Assembly (NCBI RefSeq): GCF_003240585.1 | Contig: NZ_PCDP01000035.1 | Coordinates: 186,001-250,000 of the forward strand | Reading direction: 5' to 3' | DNA: 64,000 nt | From: Arminella tubonensis | GTDB taxonomy: Bacteria > Pseudomonadota > Alphaproteobacteria > Rhizobiales > Rhizobiaceae | Part shown: positions 1 through 8,303 of the stretch, in pieces | How positions within the stretch are numbered: position 1 is the first letter of the stretch | Layout of the letters: the number at the start of each line of letters is the position of its first letter | Notes under the pieces: model-generated | Seen by the model: the letters and a program-made list of their open reading frames with translations, nothing else | The model's database searches: none | What the model was told of the DNA's origin: nothing | Translations under genes and position numbers: made by a program

Positions 1-1
1 C

Positions 2-832
2 GGCCATCCACTTGCCGACGGCATGCTCGCCGACGTCACCGACGTGATCGACAACAGGTTCTGGGAAGCAACCCATGGCGCCATTGCCGAGGAGTTCAAT
101 CAGGATTGGTCACCGATCGGTGACTATCGTGGCCAGAATTCGAACATGCACCTGACCGAGGCGCTGATGGCCGCTTTCGAGGCGACCGGCGACGGGGCCT
201 ATCTCGACAAGGCGGAAAGCATCGCCGATCTCGTGATCCGACGCCAGGCGGGCGATGTCGGCTATCGCGTGCCCGAGCATTTCAACGATAAATGGGAACT
301 CGACAAGAACTATCGCGGCAACGAGATGTTTCGCCCATCCGGCACGACCCCCGGCCATTGGCTCGAATGGGCGCGGCTTGTCCTGCAGCTCTGGACGCTC
401 GGCGGCAAGCGCCACGACTGGATGCCCGAAGCCGCCAAAGGCCTGTTCTCGCAGTCGATGTCACTGGGCTGGGACGACGAAAAGGGCGGCTTCTTCTATA
501 CGCTCGATTGGCAGGACGTTCCGGCCAAGCGCAACAAGCTCTGGTGGCCGGCCTGCGAGGCCGCTGGTGCCGCGCATTATCTCAACGAACACGCACCGAG
601 CGATTTCCACGAGGACAGCTATCGCAAGATCTGGGGCATTATCGGCCAAGCGTTCGTCGATCACCAGAACGGCGGCTGGCATGAAGAGCTGAGCGAGGAC
701 CTCGTCCCCGCCCATACGCTCTTCCCCGGCAAGGGCGATATCTACCACGCACTGCAGGCCTGCCTCATCCCGCTCTTCCCGGCCAGCGGCAGTTTGACGA
801 AGGTCATCACCGAGGCCGGCGGCAACATCTAG
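2..832 (+). CDS. AGE family epimerase/isomerase, 3' part only
   Basis: This is the C-terminal part of an N-acylglucosamine 2-epimerase (AGE) family protein, a cytoplasmic sugar isomerase acting on aldoses or N-acetyl hexosamines. The frame is open to the left edge, so the true start lies outside the window. The family hallmark YRGQNSNMHLTEAL is visible near position 133-175, followed by the alternating helices of an (alpha/alpha)6 barrel, with conserved Trp and His residues such as PGHWLEWARL and GGWHEEL. About 277 residues are present; full members have about 390-420. The family is certain, but whether it is a mannose isomerase or a true epimerase cannot be told from this part. Confidence 0.9.
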   Translation, partial: GHPLADGMLADVTDVIDNRFWEATHGAIAEEFNQDWSPIGDYRGQNSNMHLTEALMAAFEATGDGAYLDKAESIADLVIRRQAGDVGYRVPEHFNDKWELDKNYRGNEMFRPSGTTPGHWLEWARLVLQLWTLGGKRHDWMPEAAKGLFSQSMSLGWDDEKGGFFYTLDWQDVPAKRNKLWWPACEAAGAAHYLNEHAPSDFHEDSYRKIWGIIGQAFVDHQNGGWHEELSEDLVPAHTLFPGKGDIYHALQACLIPLFPASGSLTKVITEAGGNI

Positions 833-866
833 GCTGCGGCATAGGCGGGCGACGGACTGTCGCCCG

Positions 867-1361
867 TCAGCGGTCGGAAAGGCCCAGGTTGTGGAGCTCG
901 TGACCGAGCATCAGTGCCAGCGCCTCCACCACCAGATTGTGGTCGTCGCGCTGCGGCAGGCCGGAAACGGTCACCGCGCCGATGCAGCCCGTACCCTTGA
1001 CATAAATGGGGAAACTGCCGCCGTGCGACGCGTAGTCGGCGACACTTAGCCCGTTGGATTCTACTGTCTTTTCCTGTTTTTCCAGCGCAAGGCCACTTGC
1101 GTAGCTGCTGCGGAAATAGCGAAGCACCATGTTGCGCTTGCGCCGAATCCAATCGGCATTGTCAGGTGTCGAGCCCGGCAACGCGACATAAAACACCGGC
1201 ATTGAGTGGAACGTGACATCGATGGCGACGCCCAGATTGCGCTCGCTCGCAAGATCATGAAGCAGCTTGCCGAGCACCCACGCCGTGGAAAGATCGAAGG
1301 CGTCGAAGCGCAGGGTCTCCTCCTGCAGCGCGATGCGGCTCAGATCGTGTTCTATGGTCAT
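867..1361 (-). CDS. Haem-binding HbpS-like / UPF0303 family protein
   Basis: A 164-residue protein of the UPF0303/HbpS-like family, small cytoplasmic proteins related to haem-degrading or haem-binding domains; the precise substrate is unknown. The family pattern is seen in the middle (IRRKRNMVLRYFRSSY) and in the C-terminal half, SHGGSFPIYVKGTGCIGAV followed by SGLPQRDDHNLV. The start is placed at 1361 because a purine-rich GGGAGAGGA site precedes it at proper distance and the resulting length matches the family; the longer frame upstream has no family similarity. It converges with the epimerase gene and is divergent from the lyase gene at 1606. No signal peptide is visible. Confidence 0.85.
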   Translation of the reverse strand: MTIEHDLSRIALQEETLRFDAFDLSTAWVLGKLLHDLASERNLGVAIDVTFHSMPVFYVALPGSTPDNADWIRRKRNMVLRYFRSSYASGLALEKQEKTVESNGLSVADYASHGGSFPIYVKGTGCIGAVTVSGLPQRDDHNLVVEALALMLGHELHNLGLSDR

Positions 1362-1605
1362 GGTCGAATCCTCTCCCGAAAAACTTAAAGGCTTGCCTAT
1401 CAAGCGCGCCGTGCAGCTTTTGTCCACCATTTCGCTCGTACCCGATCGAAGGAGCGGCAGCCGACCGCCAATCTCCTGGAATCCCGTTCGATGTCTGGGC
1501 GATTGTGACGCAGATGCTACCGGAAGCCGAGAGGCCTCTTGCCCGTCGCCGTCGATCTCTGCATTGATGGTGGATCGACGATGCCGATCGGGAGAAATAC
1601 AGTCT

Positions 1606-2571
1606 ATGAGAGTAAAGATCGTCCTTCTTGCCATCCTGGCTGCCATCTCACGCGTGGCATCGGCCCGCGCAGGCGACCCCGGACAGGAGGTGCTGCGGGA
1701 CGGCTTCGACGGGAAGGACTTTTCGCCCGCCGGCCGTCTCTACTATCGCGAAAATTTCGAACAGAGCGCCGGCAGCTACGAGTTCCAGTCGGACGTGACC
1801 CGCAATGGCGGCGGGGCGCTGAAGCTCAGCGTCAAACCGCTATGCCCGGCCGCAAAGGAGAACTGCAGCGAGCGAGCCGAGGTCTGGGAGCGCACGAAAC
1901 ATCGTGTCCCTTACACGCAGGGCGTCTGGTACGGCTTTGCAGTCAAATTCGACGACCCCATTCCCTCGGGTGACCACCGCTATCTCATCGCCCAGTGGAA
2001 GCGTGAGATCGGGCCGGATGCGAAAGGAGATTTCAGCCCGTTCCTGGCAATCAGGCTGAACAACGGCAAGCTGTTTGCCACCGTCGAGACCAACTATATC
2101 GCGCCTCCCACCGGCTCGGCAAACGGCGACCCGAAATCCTGCAGCGATGGAGAAGCGCCGGTCTGGTACCGACCGGATAGTAACCAGATGCGTGCGCTGG
2201 TGGCCACCGATCCCACCTGGACAAAGGATGATGGCGGCGAATTCAAGAGCTGCACCAACGCCCTCACCGTCACGGACCGCGGCAACAGGCTTCCGACGCC
2301 GGGTTCCGGCTGGATCGATTTTGCGATCTATACCAAGCCAGGGCCCGATGGCAGCGGCCGCATCGAAATCTTCGCCAACGACAAATGGATTGTCACCGTC
2401 AAGGGACATATCGGCCACGCCGATGCCGGCCTTGGCAAGAACCAGTATTTCAAGTTCGGCCCCTATCGCGACGCCGACACGACCAATTGGACCCTTTATT
2501 ACGACGACTTCCGCCGCTCGCCGAATTGCGCCGACGTGCTCGGATCAGCCAGCCTTTGCCCGGCGGAATGA
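1606..2571 (+). CDS. Secreted polysaccharide lyase, heparin lyase I-like
   Basis: A 321-residue exported protein with a typical Sec signal peptide (MRVKIVLLAILAAISRVASA). The mature part looks like the jelly-roll lyase family annotated as heparin lyase I-like (Pfam Polysacc_lyase): an Asp-Gly-Phe-Asp start, SERAEVWER, GVWYGFAVKFDD, YLIAQWKREIG and the C-terminal YFKFGPYRD block. Such enzymes cleave acidic polysaccharides by beta-elimination; the substrate cannot be read here. The start at 1606 is chosen for the signal peptide and a GGGAGA site a few bases upstream. A second, diverged member lies at 15424-16527. Paired cysteines in the mature part agree with a periplasmic or extracellular location. 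Confidence 0.75.
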   Translation: MRVKIVLLAILAAISRVASARAGDPGQEVLRDGFDGKDFSPAGRLYYRENFEQSAGSYEFQSDVTRNGGGALKLSVKPLCPAAKENCSERAEVWERTKHRVPYTQGVWYGFAVKFDDPIPSGDHRYLIAQWKREIGPDAKGDFSPFLAIRLNNGKLFATVETNYIAPPTGSANGDPKSCSDGEAPVWYRPDSNQMRALVATDPTWTKDDGGEFKSCTNALTVTDRGNRLPTPGSGWIDFAIYTKPGPDGSGRIEIFANDKWIVTVKGHIGHADAGLGKNQYFKFGPYRDADTTNWTLYYDDFRRSPNCADVLGSASLCPAE

Positions 2572-2662
2572 GCGGGGCCAGTGCTTACAATTCGTGATCA
2601 GAATTCACTGAACCTTTTTAGCCCCCCGGGGTTATAAGCAGTTAGCTAAGGAGGTGACCAAA

Positions 2663-2959
2663 ATGCTTACCACTAGCCGGGACTGCAAGCGCGACAGCGC
2701 CAGGAATGCGATCCCCTCCCTGGGCGAGATCGAAGGACGGATGGCCGTCCTCGAAGTCGTGGCGCAGGCAGCGTTGACCCATGCTCTCACAGAGGGTGAC
2801 GACAACGTCGACAGATCGTTGATTGCGGAAATTCGAGAAGCCATGCACGACAAATGCGGCGAACTGAAGCTCGACAGAACTGACGCAAGATCGGCTGTAA
2901 TCTACGCGGAAGAACTAATCTGCGCGGCAATACAGGCGTCCCACATCGTTCGCCAATGA
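2663..2959 (+). CDS. Small hypothetical protein
   Basis: A 98-residue soluble, probably helical protein that I do not recognise. A strong AAGGAGGT ribosome-binding site at 2648-2655 sets the start at ATG 2663; the GTG at 2654 would overlap that site. The sequence has a central segment rich in Ala, Glu and Val, and two cysteines (Cys-Gly-Glu and Ile-Cys-Ala). Its stop overlaps the start of the next small gene (ATGA), so the two are probably translationally coupled. No catalytic motif is evident. Confidence 0.6.
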   Translation: MLTTSRDCKRDSARNAIPSLGEIEGRMAVLEVVAQAALTHALTEGDDNVDRSLIAEIREAMHDKCGELKLDRTDARSAVIYAEELICAAIQASHIVRQ

Positions 2960-3108
2960 TCGGGTCGCGTGCCAAACTCATACTCGTAGCAATGATCGCC
3001 ATGGCAGTTGCTCTTGGCGTGCTTCTTTTTGTCGACCACTATGGCCGCAGGGGCACGCCAGCCATAAACTCAGCCCTGCACCCTCCTGCCCAGACGCCGG
3101 CGCAATAA
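2956..3108 (+). CDS. 50-residue single-pass membrane protein
   Basis: A very short gene whose ATG overlaps the stop codon of the preceding gene (ATGA at 2956-2959). The 50-residue product begins MIGSRAKL and has one hydrophobic segment of about 20 residues rich in Ile, Val, Ala and Met, ending with VLLFVDHYGRR, then a short Pro/Ala-rich tail. The basic residues around the segment suit a single-pass inner-membrane protein. No family recognised; the coupling to its neighbour is the best evidence that it is real. Confidence 0.5.
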   Translation: MIGSRAKLILVAMIAMAVALGVLLFVDHYGRRGTPAINSALHPPAQTPAQ

Positions 3109-3284
3109 GCCGGATCAGGCGCGCTCAAGACGCTGTCTCGATATGGGACGACGCCTGTGCCATATTCGGGCGGCGTTAACGCCAGCGCGCGAACTATCTT
3201 GCAAACCTCTAAAATAAAATCAGTCTTGCGTCGTTCGCCTGCTCCGGGCGAATCGACGCTCCACTCAAACCAGAGGTATCGCTC

Positions 3285-3491
3285 ATGTCCATGATGCTCA
3301 ATTCGTCTATCCATTCCGACGATGTCGACGTTCTCGCCGGCGCCCTCTATGCGTGGTGTGCCGAGCGGAGCATCAGGCTTCACAGCCAGGAAGGCCTGTC
3401 TATCGCAAGCAAGGCGATCGACCTCTACAATGCCGGTCACCAAACGCAGGACCAGCTTCTCGGCGCCCTGCATGGAAACGAACTTCACTAA
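3285..3491 (+). CDS. Small hypothetical protein, rhizobial type
   Basis: A 68-residue protein beginning MSMMLNSSIHSDDVD. It has the look of small conserved rhizobial proteins of unknown role: acidic start, an Ala-Trp-Cys segment, and a helical C-terminal half (IASKAIDLYNAGHQ). An AGAGG site precedes the ATG. No membrane segment or catalytic motif can be seen. It stands alone between two other small genes on the same strand. Confidence 0.55.
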   Translation: MSMMLNSSIHSDDVDVLAGALYAWCAERSIRLHSQEGLSIASKAIDLYNAGHQTQDQLLGALHGNELH

Positions 3492-3635
3492 AAAGTGCGC
3501 GCATCGAGGGCGCTATTCGCGTTCTCCAACGGAACGTTCGCAGCGACGGACTGTTTCATCCCTTGAATGAACCTGTCTCGGCATCGCCAGCGTTGACAAG
3601 GCGGCTGGGTGGCCGTAGTTCCAAGGAGCGTGAAA

Positions 3636-3776
3636 ATGAATTCCCGTCTGACGACGAGCGTAATGGCCTTCTTCATGATCGTCGGTCTGATCTGTTCCAT
3701 CGGCTATTCGCTCAGCGAGAAGCCCCGCAAGGAAAAGGTCCAGACAGACCAGACGCAGAACGAAAGCAGCCAATAG
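3636..3776 (+). CDS. 46-residue single-pass membrane protein
   Basis: A short gene with an AAGGAG ribosome-binding site at 3623-3628 and ATG at 3636. The product starts MNSRLTTSVM, has one hydrophobic stretch (AFFMIVGLICSIGYSL) and a charged tail rich in Lys, Gln, Asp and Glu. This is the layout of a small inner-membrane protein with a cytoplasmic or periplasmic polar tail. Function unknown. Confidence 0.55.
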   Translation: MNSRLTTSVMAFFMIVGLICSIGYSLSEKPRKEKVQTDQTQNESSQ

Positions 3777-3892
3777 GTTCGGCACAAGGAATTCGGCTAT
3801 GGCAAAATTAGCAAAAGCTAATCTTGTCGAAACGAAAGTGGAACATTTGCAATCCAATCGGTGTTTGGAGAGCATCGCACTCAAGGTTGATC

Positions 3893-3904
3893 ACCCAATT
3901 GGGT
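3893..3904. promoter_or_regulatory. Palindromic candidate operator upstream of the NolR-like gene
   Basis: A perfect 12-bp palindrome ACCCAATTGGGT lies 65 bases before the ArsR/NolR-like start. A further TTAG-N9-AT element (3933-3947) resembles the NolR site consensus as I remember it, except for its first base. ArsR-family genes are often autoregulated from such sites; binding here is inferred. Confidence 0.35.
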
Positions 3905-3968
3905 AACAACCTTATCATTAGTAAATTGACCGTTAGAGATCGGACATATATTCTGTCCTGGATTTTGG

Positions 3969-4319
3969 ATGGATGCGTTTATGCATAGTTCTGTTGATAG
4001 AGATTCGCTTAAACGCAAAGCCGCTTTTTTGAACGCGATGGCGAACCCGCATCGCCTCAAGGTGCTTGACCTGCTCGCAAGCCAGGAGCTCCCCGTCAAT
4101 GCGCTGACGGAGCTCGTTGGCCTCAGCCAATCCGCGCTTTCGCAGCATCTTGCCAAATTGCGTGCACTGAAACTGGTGAAGACCCGCCGAGATGCTCAAA
4201 CGATTTACTATTCTCTGAGTTTCGAGGGCGTCTCCGTGATTCTGGACACCCTGACCCAGATATTCGACGGCTCACGCTCTACCCAGCTTCCGGAAACAAT
4301 AACGTCTTCAAGCCGTTAG
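3969..4319 (+). CDS. ArsR/SmtB-family transcriptional regulator, NolR-like
   Basis: A 116-residue winged helix-turn-helix repressor. The block ANPHRLKVLDLLASQELPVN followed by LTELVGLSQSALSQHLAKLR and TRRDAQTIYYS is very close to what I recall of NolR, the rhizobial regulator of nodulation, conjugation and growth genes, including the SQSALSQHL recognition helix and the RRDAQTIYY wing. No ArsR metal-binding cysteine motif is present, again like NolR. It may be NolR itself or a paralogue; the N-terminus differs from the NolR I remember. ATG 3981 is an alternative start, as neither has a strong ribosome-binding site. Convergent with the hypothetical gene at 4341. Confidence 0.8.
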   Translation: MDAFMHSSVDRDSLKRKAAFLNAMANPHRLKVLDLLASQELPVNALTELVGLSQSALSQHLAKLRALKLVKTRRDAQTIYYSLSFEGVSVILDTLTQIFDGSRSTQLPETITSSSR

Positions 4320-4340
4320 CTCTCCGATGCCCCCGGACGA

Positions 4341-4754
4341 TTACTTGAGATGCCGCGGCCGGCCAATGAGAAGCGCCGTCAGCAAACCGAACGGCACCTT
4401 GTGCAGAACCTTCCCCAAAGCGTAGCTCGCAACGGACGCCGCGCCGAGTTTCAGCCAGGGATAGTCACCGAGCTGCGCATGGGCGCTCGCGTTCAACGAT
4501 GCTCCCTCGGCCGACACGACGCCTTTCGCCCGCGCACGGATTGCGGCCAATCGCTCCCTCAGCAGAAATATCTCGTCCTGGAGGCGCTCGACCTCCAACT
4601 GTGCCCTGGCCCTGGCTTCGTCCAGCGGTGTGGACGACTGGACGCCCTGGGCGGCGAAACGAAAATCCTCGCCTGCGACATAGTCTGAACCTTCCGTCTC
4701 CGGGGAAACTGGCCTCGGAGGGACAGAGTCCCCCGACTTGAATGCATCCGACAT
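4341..4754 (-). CDS. Hypothetical protein with coiled-coil segment
   Basis: A 137-residue protein starting MSDAFKSGDSVPPRP. The first third is polar and probably disordered. The middle is a heptad-like charged helix (LDEARARAQLEVERLQDEIF and the following residues) typical of a coiled coil. The C-terminal 40 residues are moderately hydrophobic and glycine/alanine-rich (LGAASVASYALGKVL, then FGLLTALLIG), suggesting membrane association. An AGGAG site fixes the start at 4754. It lies 79 bases downstream of the AraC gene on the same strand. No family recognised. Confidence 0.55.
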   Translation of the reverse strand: MSDAFKSGDSVPPRPVSPETEGSDYVAGEDFRFAAQGVQSSTPLDEARARAQLEVERLQDEIFLLRERLAAIRARAKGVVSAEGASLNASAHAQLGDYPWLKLGAASVASYALGKVLHKVPFGLLTALLIGRPRHLK

Positions 4755-4833
4755 CAGTATTTCTCCTAGCTGCAGGCAGGAACGCCTCTCCCCTTTGGAA
4801 GTTCCCGAAGCGAGCATCGATGTCGAGGAGCGA

Positions 4834-5784
4834 TCACTCCGCCGGCGCGGATTGAAGCGACCCGCCGTCAGCCCTCGCCTTATCCCTAAAACGTTTGGGA
4901 GCCATTCCGATCGCTCGTTTGAATGCGTTGCTGAAGGCACTTTCCGAGGTATAGCCGAGGGACAGCCCCAGCGTGGAAACGGGCGCATTGCCCTCTCGGA
5001 GGGCACGCTGGGCAAGCCGCATGCGCCAGTTCGTGAGGTAGGTGAGCGGCGGAACACCTGCGACCTCCCTGAAACGCGACGAGAACGTGCTTCGCGACAT
5101 GGCGACGGAGTGGGCGAGCTCCTCCAGATGCCAGTCCCTGCTCGGATCGCCGTGCATCAGGCGAAGCGCCGGCGCGATGCGGGGGTCCCCGAGCGCGCGC
5201 AGCCATCCGGCCGCGAACGACCCGGAGGCAGCAAGATGCGCCCGCAGGATCTGCACGAACATCAACTGCGCAAGCTGGGCCGACGCAAGGCTGGCGCCCG
5301 GAAGGTCCGCCACCCGCTCGCGGACAAGCTGGTCTAGAAGCCACTGCAGGACGGTCGCCTGCGGCGAAGAGGCCCGAACATGGATCAGCGGCGGCAGGAT
5401 ATCCGCAAGCAGCCCGCCGCTTGCGGGATCCAGCCGCACATGGCCGCCGATCTGGATGCAATCCTCGCCGTCGCCGATCTCGGCGAACTTGCTGGCACCG
5501 CCGCCAAACAAGCTCGTTGCGTCGATCGGCACCGCCGCGAGATCACTCGACAGAACAAAGGAGCGTTGCGCTGAAAGGAGGAATACGTCGCCTTCCTCGA
5601 TCCGCACCGGCGCCTCCTCGCCGTCCATGGACAGCCAGCAACGGCCTTTCACCAGACCAAAGAACTTAATCTTGTCGGGCGCCGGAAAGCGAACCGCCCA
5701 CGAACCGCCGGCGGCAAATCCGCCTGACACAACGGATTGCGCATTGGTGAATTTGAGGATGTCTGAGAAAGGATCGTCGACCAT
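4834..5784 (-). CDS. AraC-family transcriptional regulator with cupin domain
   Basis: A regulator with an N-terminal cupin (AraC_binding/Cupin_6 type, residues about 1-190: GGFAAGGSWAVRFPAPDKIK, GDVFLLSA) and a C-terminal double helix-turn-helix (about 210-305: WHLEELAHSVAMSRSTFSSR and LGLSLGYTSESAFSNAFKRA). It is divergently transcribed from the short-chain dehydrogenase at 5935, which it probably controls. I chose the start at MVDDPFSD (5784), where this subfamily usually begins; an in-frame ATG 13 codons upstream (5823) is possible, and neither has a clear ribosome-binding site. The inducer is unknown. Confidence 0.87.
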   Translation of the reverse strand: MVDDPFSDILKFTNAQSVVSGGFAAGGSWAVRFPAPDKIKFFGLVKGRCWLSMDGEEAPVRIEEGDVFLLSAQRSFVLSSDLAAVPIDATSLFGGGASKFAEIGDGEDCIQIGGHVRLDPASGGLLADILPPLIHVRASSPQATVLQWLLDQLVRERVADLPGASLASAQLAQLMFVQILRAHLAASGSFAAGWLRALGDPRIAPALRLMHGDPSRDWHLEELAHSVAMSRSTFSSRFREVAGVPPLTYLTNWRMRLAQRALREGNAPVSTLGLSLGYTSESAFSNAFKRAIGMAPKRFRDKARADGGSLQSAPAE

Positions 5785-5934
5785 TTTCGTACTATGGCGC
5801 AAAAAATGCGGACTTTCAAACATTCATAGTCCGAAGAGTGCAGCATATGGTGATGTGCAACAGAGGACAGCATTCTGAGCGAACGCGATCCCCTACCCAC
5901 CCCACAAATATGGCATGCAATAAGGAGCTACGTT

Positions 5935-6945
5935 ATGTCCACTCTGCAACAGCCGCTCGGTTCCGGCTTCAACGCGGCGTCCACGGCCGAAGATGTCATC
6001 GATGGCATCGACCTGACCGGCAAGTTCGCGATCGTCACCGGAGGCTATTCGGGCCTCGGTCGAGAGACCGCGCGGGTTTTGCGATCTGCTGGAGCCACCG
6101 TCATTGTGCCGGCGCGTGACCGTGAAAGGGCCGCCCGCGCACTTCAGGGGATCGATGTCGAGGTCGAGACCATGGACCTCCTCGACCCTGCCTCGATCGA
6201 TGCCTTCGCGGAGAGGTTTCTGGCCACTGGCCGGCCGCTGCATATGCTCGTCAACAGCGCGGGCATTATGGCCTGCCCCCTTGCTCGCGACGCCAGGGGC
6301 TATGAATCCCAATTTGCAACGAACCATCTGGGCCATTTCCAGCTCGTCTCCCGCCTCTGGCCGGCTCTCCTCAAGGCAAACGGCGCGCGTGTCGTCTCCG
6401 TCTCGTCCTGGGGACATCATTACTCCCCGGTCATATTCGACGACCCCAATTTCGAACGGCGCGACTACGATCGTTGGGCGGGCTACGGCCAATCGAAGAC
6501 AGCGAACATCCTGTTCGCGCTCGCACTGGACCATCGCGGCAAATCGGAAGGCGTCCGCGCCTTTTCCGTCCATCCCGGCAGCATTGTTGGAACCGGTCTT
6601 GAAAAGCACCTCTCGACTGAAGAGCTGCGCAAAGCCGGAGTCATCGACGAGAACGGCAAGCCGATCCTCGATCCCTCGCGAAACCTGAAGACGATCCCCC
6701 AGGGAGCCGCCACCAGTGTCTGGTGCGCCACCAGCCCACAGTTGGATGGCATAGGCGGCGTCTATTGCGAAAATGTCGACATCGCCTCGTTGGAACCCCT
6801 CGACCAGAAGACGGGCTGGAAGATCGGCGACGCTACGAGGCGAAGCGGCGTGATGTCCTACGCCGTCGACCCCGATGCCGCCGAGCGCCTCTGGAGGCTG
6901 AGCGAAACCCTGTTGCTCCCGGGCGACAAGAGCGCGGTAGGCTAA
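5935..6945 (+). CDS. Short-chain dehydrogenase/reductase (SDR)
   Basis: A 336-residue NAD(P)-dependent oxidoreductase of the classical-like SDR group. The Rossmann motif TGGYSGLG is near residues 35-42, the NSAG motif follows, and the catalytic Ser (VVSVSSWG) and YGQSK tetrad are present. The length and the C-terminal extension resemble the retinol dehydrogenase/WW-domain oxidoreductase-like branch found next to AraC regulators. An AAGGAG site precedes the ATG. Its divergent neighbour is an AraC/cupin regulator, suggesting inducible detoxification or catabolism of an alcohol or carbonyl compound; the substrate is unknown. Confidence 0.88.
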   Translation: MSTLQQPLGSGFNAASTAEDVIDGIDLTGKFAIVTGGYSGLGRETARVLRSAGATVIVPARDRERAARALQGIDVEVETMDLLDPASIDAFAERFLATGRPLHMLVNSAGIMACPLARDARGYESQFATNHLGHFQLVSRLWPALLKANGARVVSVSSWGHHYSPVIFDDPNFERRDYDRWAGYGQSKTANILFALALDHRGKSEGVRAFSVHPGSIVGTGLEKHLSTEELRKAGVIDENGKPILDPSRNLKTIPQGAATSVWCATSPQLDGIGGVYCENVDIASLEPLDQKTGWKIGDATRRSGVMSYAVDPDAAERLWRLSETLLLPGDKSAVG

Positions 6946-7030
6946 GAGGTCATTGAAAACCTGCGACACAAAGGCGTCCTAATCCTCGCCTAATTTTGCG
7001 CTGCTATTTTGGCTGCGAAGGAGATGTGTC

Positions 7031-7243
7031 ATGGTCAGGTTTATCAGTCGAAACATAGCCCTTGTATTGGCAGCCGTTTTGGCAGCGGTTGCCATATTCT
7101 CGTATGACATGCTGCATTTGCTTGCGCGGGACTACCCGAGGACCGTGCACAGCATATACTTTGCAATCGCCGCAATCATCCTTTCCGGTCTATTCTACGC
7201 GGGTATCAACTACATCAAAATGATGCCGGAAGAGGATGACTAG
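7031..7243 (+). CDS. Small two-helix membrane protein
   Basis: A 70-residue protein with two hydrophobic segments (IALVLAAVLAAVAIFSYDM and FAIAAIILSGLFYAGI) and a short acidic tail PEEDD. An AAGGAG site lies upstream of ATG 7031. Such small proteins sit in the inner membrane with both ends on the same side. No family is recognised, and no neighbour suggests a role. Confidence 0.55.
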   Translation: MVRFISRNIALVLAAVLAAVAIFSYDMLHLLARDYPRTVHSIYFAIAAIILSGLFYAGINYIKMMPEEDD

Positions 7244-7394
7244 GCGCGGGCCTCATCAATCAGAGCCCGACGCACCGTCCCGATCTTTGCGATAAAGACC
7301 GGGACAACAAATGGCAGCAACGGTTCGGCCTCCGGCTGGCGGCGTTGAAGAACACACTCCCCAACGACCCATCTTCGGAACAGATAACCTTCGC

Positions 7395-8303
7395 TCAGCT
7401 TCGAGCGCGGCGGAAGACGACTGAGTAGCGGAATCGCCACGTCGCTTCATTGTGGTCCACAGGTTCGTGGCTCCATCGCACCCAGGGCCACCCTCCCTTC
7501 GAGGGATCGGCAGTCCAGATATCCTCTTGCCGGTCGAGGACGGGGTCGAAGTTCGATGCCTTCAAGATTCGCGTCTTGAGATCGATGTCGATGCCTTCGA
7601 CGACCAAAATGCCGCCGGGCTTCACGAGCTTCATGATGTTGCGCAGACAAGCTTCGGCAAGGGGGTCTTCCATTGGTCCAATGAAATTATTGGCCAAAAC
7701 GATATCCTGCTGACCGACGATGTCGACCAGCGAGCGAGCGGTGGCATCGGCCGTGAGCCAGGTTACATTTTCGCGAAGCCGCTGATGCACGCTCAGCGTC
7801 CCGTCCGGCAGGATTTCAAGAATGCCGCCAAGCGCGTCGATGTCCTGACTGGAAACCTCCGCGCGGCCGGCAAGATAGAGCCCACCCTCAGCCGAGGGAG
7901 CGTTGGGGCGATAGATGCCGCGACGCGCAACCTCGACGACTGCTGTCGAAATATCAGCACCTTGTGCCAATATCTTCAAGTCGGGCCGCGCCTGGCGCAG
8001 AACATACAATGCCGAATACAGCTCCGCACCTGTGCTGCATCCGATCGAAGCGAGACGAAGTGTCGATCCCTGATCGTAGTTGGTCAAAAGGCCTGCAAGA
8101 ACCTCCAGCAGCGGCGGATTTCTCATGAAATGCGTATAGTGGCTTTGAAGACGGACGACATTGCGAGTGAACCTTCGATAGATAAACCTCCCGGTATGGC
8201 GCATCGGCACGGTCTGCATGACGGGATTTGGCATCGTATCCCACACTGCTCGGCATAGTTTTCGTGGTGTCTGGCGAATGACGTTGGTGACATTGCTTGG
8301 CAT
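7395..8303 (-). CDS. CheR-like methyltransferase, isolated
   Basis: A 302-residue protein with a SAM-dependent methyltransferase fold of the CheR class: LASIGCSTGAELYSAL corresponds to the GCSSGEE motif of CheR, ILAQGADISTAVVEVA to motif II, and VKPGGILVVEG to the late strand. True CheR proteins carry an N-terminal helical receptor-binding domain and a Phe-x-Arg-Asn motif; here only the altered SHYTHFMRN is seen. No chemotaxis genes are nearby, so receptor glutamate methylation is uncertain and another carboxyl or small-molecule substrate is possible. The start at 8303 follows an AGGAG site. Confidence 0.7.
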   Translation of the reverse strand: MPSNVTNVIRQTPRKLCRAVWDTMPNPVMQTVPMRHTGRFIYRRFTRNVVRLQSHYTHFMRNPPLLEVLAGLLTNYDQGSTLRLASIGCSTGAELYSALYVLRQARPDLKILAQGADISTAVVEVARRGIYRPNAPSAEGGLYLAGRAEVSSQDIDALGGILEILPDGTLSVHQRLRENVTWLTADATARSLVDIVGQQDIVLANNFIGPMEDPLAEACLRNIMKLVKPGGILVVEGIDIDLKTRILKASNFDPVLDRQEDIWTADPSKGGWPWVRWSHEPVDHNEATWRFRYSVVFRRARS

